Source: Nyssa sinensis (Eukaryota > Streptophyta > Magnoliopsida > Cornales > Nyssaceae). From it: a DNA stretch of 64,000 bases. Below are positions 57,346 to 64,000 of the stretch, in pieces. The stretch is taken from contig CM018038.1 in assembly GCA_008638375.1 (NCBI GenBank), positions 10,766,740 to 10,830,739 on the forward strand. The letters run 5' to 3'. How positions within the stretch are numbered: the first letter of the stretch is position 1; each line of letters begins with the position of its first letter. The notes beneath the pieces are model-generated. The model searched no databases. It saw only the letters and a list, made by a program, of their open reading frames with translations, and had not been told where the DNA came from. Position numbers and translations under genes: made by a program.

Positions 57346-58341
57346 CATGTGACATGCATTATATTATTGGATATGTGTGTGTGTATACATATTCTTTTGG
57401 TTTATCATACCAGTCATGATTTCTATCAAATTCATTTCAAGTTTAAAAGTTTGTCGGATGTCTATATACATTTTTCTCACCAACACGCTTCTCGTTATGC
57501 CACCGTATCTCTTCAACCATTTTTTGAGACATGTATAACCTCTTTAGCCTCGATTTTAGCAAAAAATATCTCAACACCTTGTGTGAAATTTTCTTTTTTA
57601 TTCATTCATTCACCTTATACATGGGTTCATGACACACCGTACACAGAACATAACCTTCAATCTCCTTCCAAAATAACATGCAATCGTTCTTGCAAGCATG
57701 GACAAGGATATATCCAAGACCCAAGTCTCTCAATCGTTTTTTCCCCTCATAAAGTGATTTTGGAAGGGTCTCCCTTACTGTGCTGATTTAAACAATTCAA
57801 TGGCCATATTGAAAGATTTGTTTGTCCATCAGTTGATGGTCTTAATATGAAGGAGCTTAACAAGAAAACCAAGTGTTGAATACTTCTCACAACCCAAGTA
57901 GAACAGTTGTCTTGTTTCCTTCAACAAGGGATACAAAAATGTTTCTAATTCTTTAGTATCACTCTTATGACCAAGATCGCAACTTATAATCACACCTCGC
58001 TGCATGTTCGCCAGCATTTCTTGTAGTCTACCATAACCAAATCTGACATTTTCACCAAATTCATTGTCATTATCATCATTTTCATCCTCATTTACCAATT
58101 GTACTTCACGTTGTTCCCCGTGAAATTCTCAACACCTATACGTCTTGTCCATTCCATACTCGGGAAGATGCGCTCTAGCCTCATCTATGTGTATATAATC
58201 TCTATTATTGCACCTCCTACACTGACATCTTATCCTATTGCTTCCATCCGTAGATATGCGAGCAAACTCAATGAAATCCTTAATCCCTTTCACATATCTA
58301 AAAAAATGTTTGCCTATCAATTCCATCCAACTCTGCTCCAT
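57346..58341 (-). pseudogene. TNP2 transposase of CACTA 2, N-terminal part
   Basis: The frame starts at 58,341 with MEQSWMELIGKHFFRYVKG, a Transpos_assoc domain (PF13963), whose zinc-ligand segment reads RCQCRRCNNRDYI and continues HLPEYGMDKTY. The next block (58,098-57,829) encodes KELETFLYPLLKETRQLFYL and STLGFLVKLLHIKTIN. A further block (about 57,770-57,400) resembles the LPKSLYEAKKTIERLG and C-rich region of TNP2, but with stops. Together with 52,820-54,730 it makes up most of one TNP2 gene, split by the segment 54,731-57,345. Confidence 0.8.
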
Positions 58342-58419
58342 TTTTGTCTACCTAACACAAGTCAAATACTGAAAGATTTCTGATAAATTGGGTATATCTT
58401 CATTGAAATATTCGTACCA

Positions 58420-58450
<31 letters not shown>

Positions 58451-58599
58451 AGAAAACTGAAAACTACGAATAAGGAAACTACATCAATCAAGCCTAATCA
58501 CACAAAGTGAGGGAAATACAAATAATATTCCTAAAATCTACTCCTAAAATATATACAATAAATATAGAATATAAAAATATTCTATATTCTTTCACACGT

Positions 58600-59082
58600 T
58601 CCCTCAAACTCAAGGGGTTTTGGATGAAAACACCGAGAGTTTGCCAAGAAGGAACTGAAAGCGAGCAACAGTGTGAGTCTTCGTGAAGAAATCAGCAAGT
58701 TGGAGCACAGTGGAAATGAATGGAAGGGAGATAGAGCCAGAATGTAAATGGTGTCGAACAAAATGACAATCAATCTTAATATGCTTAGTGCGTTCATGAA
58801 ACACCGTATTATGGGCAATCTGGATAGCACTTTTGTTGTCACAATAGAAAGGAGTGAGAGAAGACTGACAAACTCCCAAATCAAACAAAAGACCACGAAG
58901 CCAAACAATTTTAGCTGTAGCATGTGCCATAGCATGGTACTCGGCCTCAACAGTAGAACGGGCAACAACACTTTGCTTCTTGCTTTTTCAAGAAATAAGA
59001 GAATCACTAAGAAACAAGTATAGACCAGAAGTGGACTTGCGATCAGTGACATCACCAGCCCAATTAGAATCAGCATAAGCAA
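58600..59082 (-). pseudogene. RNase H region of the copia element
   Basis: The product includes LVAYADSNWAGDVTDRKSTS (reaching from about 59,090), VVARSTVEAEYHAMAHATAK near 58,965-58,905, FYCDNKSAIQIAHN near 58,845-58,805 and HIKIDCHFVRHHL near 58,785-58,745. The catalytic acidic residues of the copia RNase H (AD, EAEY, DN) are visible. One frame break lies near 58,985. Confidence 0.85.
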
Positions 59083-60140
59083 CGAGTGTTAAAGAGGAAA
59101 TAGAAGATAAAAGCAAACCTTGATAGATAGTACCACGAAGATAATGCAGAATTCAAACCAAGGCAGCCCAGTGTGGGGAACGAGGAGCAGAGACAAACTG
59201 ACTGATAATATGGACAGCATAGGCAAGATCAGGACGAGTGACAGTGAGGTAGACTAAGCAGCCAACAAGTTCCCTATACAAAATGGGATCATCTAGAGGG
59301 ACACCGTCAAAAGAATTCAGTTTCACATTCAGCTCAATTGGAGTATCAAAAACCTTAAAATCGGGCAAGCCAGCCCGATGAATAACCTCATTAGCATATT
59401 TAGCCTGTGAAAGAAAGTAGCCCTTGGGAGAGTAGGCCATTTCAATTCCAAAAAAATATCACAAAGGACCCAAGTCCTTCATTTCAAAAGTGTGAAACAA
59501 ATGATGCTTAACGAGAGTGATGGCAGAAGAATCAGAGCCAGTGATGATCATATCATCCACATACAATAATAAAACAACAAATCCAGAGGAGGTGTGAAGA
59601 AGAAACAAGGCAGAGTCATAAGCATTGGAAAGAAAACCAAGCTGAGTAACAGCTGTCTAAAAGCGGCCATAACAGGCTCGTGGAGACTATTTCAAACCAT
59701 AAAGGGCACGATGAAAATGACACACCTGATTGAAAAAATGAGGCAGTCTTAGTGGAGGACGCATATAGACTTCCTTTGTAAGATGGTTGTTAAGAAAGGC
59801 ATTCTTAACATCTATTTGCTTAAGGGGCCAAGAGTGAATGACAGCAACTGATATCAATGTACGGACAATGGTCATTTTAGCAATAGGGGCAAATGTCTCC
59901 TCATAGTCAAGACCATATTCTTGAGAGAATCCCTCAGCAACAAGTCAAGCTTTGTAATGCTCAAAAGAGCCATCAGAGTTTGTCTTGACTTTAAAGACCC
60001 ATTTACAGCCAATCAGATTTTTAACAGTAGGCAAAGACACTAACTCCCAAGTGGAGGTCTTTTGTAAGGCATCTAACTCTTCAGCCATATCCTAGACCCA
60101 ATAAGGATTCTGACAAGCTTCCTTATAAGATTGTGGTTCT
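59083..60140 (-). pseudogene. reverse transcriptase region of the copia element
   Basis: Typical copia RVT_2 blocks are present: WELVSLPTVKNLIGCKWVFK near 60,055-60,000, GLDYEETFAPIAKM near 59,925-59,880, QIDVKNAFLNNHL near 59,815-59,775, and the catalytic box YVDDM at 59,563-59,549 followed by IITGSD. FFGIEMAYSPKGYFLSQAKY near 59,450-59,395 and RPDLAYAVHIISQFV near 59,240-59,195 complete the domain. Stops occur near 59,690 and 59,455. Confidence 0.87.
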
Positions 60141-60193
60141 GAAAAAGAGTGAATAGAAATAAGAAAGTACAGTAGGAAGGAGAGAAACAAATG

Positions 60194-61401
60194 TTAGAAA
60201 AACCAAAATTTTACCAATGGCTGGCGATGGTGAAGAGGATATCGACGGGGAGCAAGATCAGTGTCTTCAGAAGTGGTAGGAACAGGGAGAGAGATATCTG
60301 CTGGGGGAAGTGTTTTGTGACGAGATGAGAAAAGTAAAGGAGAAGGTGAATGAGGACTATTTAACTTAGTAGTAACCGTAGGACTAGTGGTTTCAGGGGT
60401 GACTGTAGAACTAGTGGGTTCAGAAAAGGACTCAGTAGTGATTGTAGAGATACACTCATCGGAAGGCACATCAAAAGGAAAATGATCAATGTGAATCAAA
60501 TCCTCTTTGGAGGCATTAGCAATGGTGGTAAGTAGCTGAAAGTAAGTCAATCGTTCAAGAAAAGCCACATGACGAGAGATATAAAGACGATGAGAAGTAG
60601 GATCATAGCAATGATAACCTTTCTGGGTTGAACTGTACCCTAAGAAGACAAGAAGAATAGACCTGGCACTCAATTTGGTTCTATCTTTCCGAGGAGTAGA
60701 ACAAAGCAAGCACACCCAAAAACACGAAGAAGTGAGTAATTAGGTACTTCAGAATACAGAGCTGCATAAGAGGAATGATCAGAAAAAAGAGGAGTAGGCA
60801 TTCGGTTCAAAAGAAAGGTAATAGTAAGAACAGCTTCACCCCAAAAAGGTGTTGGAACAGAAGCAAAAAGAAGAAGAGATCGAGCAGTGTCAAGAAGATG
60901 ATAGTGTTTGCGCTCAGCCCTACCATTCTATGTAGGAGTATCAGCATAAGAAGATTGATGAATAATACCTAATGAAGCCATGTATTCACAGAGTTCTGTT
61001 TTAAAGTGCTCCCTACCCAAGTCAAACCGGAATACTTTGATAACACACCTAAACTGAGTGGAAATTATAGACTGAAAATCATGGTAAATTTGGTAGAAAT
61101 CAGACTTATGTTTCATAAGAAAATTCCAAGTACAATGAGTACAGTCATCAACAAAGGAAACATAATAAGCATTACCACCTTTGGTAGAAACAAGAGAAGG
61201 TCCCCAAACATCAGAGTGAACTAAAGAGAAAGGTGTATTAGAAATTGAAGTACTTTTGTTAAATGGTAAAGCTATCATTTTAGCAAGTTTACAACCGCGA
61301 CACTCAGTAAATTCACTAAGTGCAACTTTACCCAATAGACCAGACTGAACTAAAGATCGTAAATGATCAACAGACAAATGACCTAACCGCGAATGCCACA
61401 A
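60194..61401 (-). pseudogene. integrase region of the copia element
   Basis: The GAG_pre-integrase zinc segment reads WHSRLGHLSVDHL with CRGCKLAK (61,400-61,280). The core has HSDVWGP (about 61,215-61,195) and FVDDCTHCTWNFL. The second aspartate region reads FRFDLGREHF where a DNGGE-type motif is usual, so the catalytic site looks damaged. Further frames (about 60,715-60,560) give KLSARSILLVFLGYSSTQKG. Low-complexity S/T-rich sequence then leads to reverse transcriptase. Confidence 0.83.
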
Positions 61402-61544
61402 GTAAAACTGACTAGACTAAGAGTCTAACTGAAAAATAAAAAATATAAAAAAAAAGAAAAAGAAAGAGCAGATGAAGAAATAATAGAAGGAATATCTAAA
61501 CTTTCCACCACATACAAATCCCCAACTTTACACCCAGTCCCAAT

Positions 61545-62879
61545 CTACTTCTTGGACAACCGATCCTGCGCAGTACAAACAGAAGAAGAAAACATGACAT
61601 CAAAACCAGAGGCATCAAGTTGACTAATGGAAATGAGACTAACAGATAAATGCGAAACATAAAAAACAAAAAGAATTGTCACTGTAGATTTGTTTGAGGG
61701 TAAGACAGAACCAGTGGATAAGACAGGCATGCGAGATTCATTGGCAGCACTAACAGTAATGGGAGAGGGAGGTGGGATACAATTGTGTAATAAAGAAAGA
61801 TAGGGAGTCATATGATGGGAAGCACCAGAATCAAAAATCCAGACTAGAGGAAAGATACTTGAGGAAAACCCAAGCAAACCTGAATGAAGAGATAGGGCAG
61901 AAACAAAAGCAGAAGACTGGGTAGCAGAAGACACAAGGTGTTGGAGCTGAGCAATCTGAGCACTCAAGGAAGCAATATCAAAATCACTAGCTGAAAAAGA
62001 TGCTGTGTAGGCTGCTAGAAATCGAGAAGTATGCAGAGCAGGGGCTTGGAACTGTGTGGAAGACTGCTGAAAGGAAGTGGGTGGACGTCCCTTCTTGGGA
62101 CAATTACACTTCCAATGGCCCTTCTGATGACAAAAATCACACTCATCTGAGGGTAGTGAGACCCTCTTAAGCTTTCTCGTGGATTGAAGCGGATTAGTAG
62201 GAGGAGTGGACAGTAGAGTTGGCTGTGCAGGAGCTAAAAAGACAAAAAGAGATAAAGATTGACTACCTTTCTTCAGTCGGGTTTCCTTAGAAAAAAAGTT
62301 CTATAACAATAGCATCCACAAAGGGAAGAGGAGATCAGTGAAGAATGCCACCACGAATCGCCTCAAATTGAGGAGAGGGGGCAGTTAAGAACTGTACTAA
62401 ATGGCCATCCTCTAGAAACTTCAAATAATCATCAACTACACTTATGCTAGAGGGCTCCATCATAGCAAGCTGATTCCAGAGACCAGTCATTTCAATATAG
62501 AAATCTTAAATAGACTTGTCTCCCTGACGGGCACCCTGAATGGCTGTCTCCAACTCATACCGTTTGGTAAAGTTGGACTGCTGATAAACACCAAATACCT
62601 CCACGCCTCTTTTGTCGTAGAGTACTTAGAAAACATCATCCCAATCCAGTCATCCACAGAATTGTGGAACCAAGTCAGAATCTGAGCATTGTCACAATCC
62701 CAAGTTTCTCATGCAGCCTCATACCCCTCTTTATTGGGATCTGATGGATGAAGGATGGAACTAGATACATAACCCCATTTTTTGTGGCCACGTATAAAAT
62801 TTTTCATAACACTAGCCCAATAGGTGTAATTGGTACCATTGAGTTTGCAACTAATAGCATGAATTTTATCATCAATCAT
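61545..62879 (-). pseudogene. gag and protease regions of the copia element
   Basis: Gag begins at 62,879 (MIDDKIHAISCKLNGTNYTY) and continues through broken frames. A CCHC zinc knuckle, CDFCHQKGHWKCNC, lies near 62,142-62,098, followed by PKKGRPP. Protease shows VWIFDSGASHHM near 61,845-61,810 with the DSG catalytic triad intact. LSVSLISISQLDASGFDVMF (about 61,640-61,585) precedes the integrase region. Confidence 0.82.
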
Positions 62880-63557
62880 TGTAATATAAGTTGAATAACA
62901 ATTGGGGTTTTCTGAATTAACTGTAAATTCTAGGGACAAACTGTAATAAAGAGAAAAAGAAAGATACGGCTGCTGAGAACATATATATATATATATAAAA
63001 AAAAAAAAAGGAGAGAACGTGTGGTGCTGAGCAAAAAGGAAAGAAAAAGAAGAGCGGCGGGGCACTGAATAGAAAGATAAGAAAAAGAGCGGCTGGGCAG
63101 CTAGGGCGGCACAGGAAAAGAAAAAAGCAGAAAAATGAAAGGAGGCACTACAGTTTTGCAAAGATCGGGGCTGTGACAAAAGGAAGAAAGGCAGAAAGAA
63201 AAAGAAGACAAAGCGGCAGAAAAAAAAAAAGAGAGACTACAAGTTGTGGCAGGAAACAGAGAAAGCAAAAAAAATTCAGAAAGAAGGAAGTTGTAAATTG
63301 TTTGAACCAGAACCAGCAAGGGTAAATTAAACCAGAGAAGAATTATACCAAAGAGAAAGAAGCTCTGATACCATGAAAGATTTATGATAAATTGGGTATA
63401 TCTTCATTGAAATATTCATACCAATACATATGTGTATATATAGGAAAACTGAAAACTACAAATAAGAAAACTACATCAATCAAGCCTAATCACACAAAGT
63501 GAGGGAAATACAACCAATATTCCTAAAATCTACTCCTAAAATATATACAATAAATAT

Positions 63558-64000
63558 GAAACATGAATCCTAACTTCTCTCTAAAGGGTAAGGTCGTCCT
63601 ATCCCATTCAAGAATGCACAATCTACATTGTAATTAATAGCAGATCAAATGCTCAATTCCACGCAGAGAAAATTTCAGCAGCATCTCCACACGATTCTCC
63701 AAGTACACGAGATAAACGTTACCATGCCTAAATATGTACCCAGAGAATAATAGGAGATTGTGTTGAAATTTTCTTCAAGTGGAATATTCAAACATATGCC
63801 ACTAAATGAAATGCGGATTTATGCATTCTCAAATTTTGCTTTCCTACTTTGGACAATTCAAGAATCAATTTTCATACACACGAACCCAATTGTAAATAAA
63901 TTTCCAACAGGATTCACGAGTGCTAAAAACGACTCCCGATTTGGGCTAGGGTTACATGAATGCAATTACATATAAAACTTTTTTTGCTAGTAAAAGCCTT
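63558..64000. other. 5' non-coding region of CACTA 2 (presumed)
   Basis: No open frame of interest. Position upstream of the TNP2 start on the minus strand, and continuity with 58,342-58,369 once the copia element is removed, suggest this is leader or promoter sequence of CACTA 2. The right terminus is not reached. Confidence 0.45.

Larger units (their letters stand above)
58370..63557 (-). mobile_element. nearly full-length Ty1/copia retrotransposon nested in CACTA 2
   Basis: LTRs lie at 58,370-58,596 (3' LTR, 227 bp) and 63,374-63,557 (5' LTR, its outer end shortened by about 30-40 bp). The primer site TGGTATCAGAGC is at + 63,362-63,373, directly inside the 5' LTR. A purine-rich tract GAGTTTGAGGGAACG adjoins the 3' LTR. 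Gag, protease, integrase, reverse transcriptase and RNase H follow in copia order (integrase before reverse transcriptase). Stops in several domains make it inactive. It lies just upstream of the TNP2 start. No matching target duplication was found because the right edge is damaged. Confidence 0.87.
42174..64000 (-). mobile_element. CACTA (En/Spm) element 2, outer element, right end beyond the window
   Basis: The left terminus is CACTACAAGAAACAGG at 42,174, preceded by tgt. Subterminal TTAGCGGCGCACGCATGAACG-type repeats follow to about 42,560. Genes lie on the minus strand: ORF2 (52,734 down to about 43,850) and TNP2 (58,341 down to 52,820). Nested within are CACTA 3 (44,442-51,794), a copia element (58,370-63,557) and an unexplained segment (about 54,731-57,345). 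The sequence 63,558-64,000 is taken as the element's 5' non-coding region. The right terminus is not reached, so length and right target duplication are unknown. Confidence 0.8.

Overview
The window is nuclear DNA from a flowering plant, most likely a eudicot. It is AT-rich, rich in TA, GT and GA microsatellites, and has spliced exons. Every mobile-element class in it is typical of plants: L1-type LINE, tRNA-derived SINEs, a TRIM, Ty3/gypsy of the Tat lineage, long solo LTRs resembling Tekay/Del chromoviruses, Ty1/copia, and En/Spm (CACTA) DNA transposons. No prokaryotic, organellar, rRNA or tRNA gene was seen. No intact host gene is present.

The only recognisable host locus is a decayed central portion of the DNA-damage checkpoint kinase gene ATR on the + strand (exons 7,424-7,675; 30,310-30,625; 32,074-33,330; 35,056-35,670). 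It carries three in-frame stops and two frameshifts, and no kinase domain lies in the window. One intron has grown to 22.6 kb because a Tat retrotransposon (7,721-29,524, minus strand, TSD gttat) landed in it. That element was about 10.3 kb before a deleted CACTA element (14,740-22,608, TSD tgt) and a 3.6-kb solo LTR (25,212-28,859, TSD gaaga) entered it. The CACTA element itself received a 4.1-kb solo LTR (16,787-20,925, TSD tatac). A copia fragment flanked by a 72-bp duplication sits in the last visible ATR intron.

Layout: 1-1,800 LINE remnant; about 1,850-1,998 SINE; 2,907-3,372 TRIM; 4,393-4,515 SINE; 5,261-5,641 duplicated segment; 7,424-35,670 ATR pseudogene with the Tat nest; 36,777-39,875 third long solo LTR (TSD atgtt); 40,314-41,588 probable solo LTR; 42,174 to beyond the right edge, a large CACTA element on the minus strand. 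This outer CACTA holds tandem repeats, an ORF2 (Ptta/En/Spm type), a split TNP2 transposase, a second CACTA (44,442-51,794, itself holding a solo LTR and a truncated gypsy element), an unexplained 2.6-kb segment with exon-like pieces inside TNP2, and a nearly full-length copia element (58,370-63,557).

The most interesting relationships are between elements. The 466-bp TRIM shares its primer-binding site, polypurine tract and LTR 3' terminus with the large Tat element, which suggests a parasite/helper pair. Both TRIM LTRs carry a plant snRNA-type upstream element and TATA box at RNA polymerase III spacing. The two CACTA elements carry tandem arrays with 161- and 170-bp periods and a common core. 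Their ORF2 genes were hit by unrelated insertions at almost the same codon. Two diverged solo LTRs retain an identical pair of TGACGTCA boxes.
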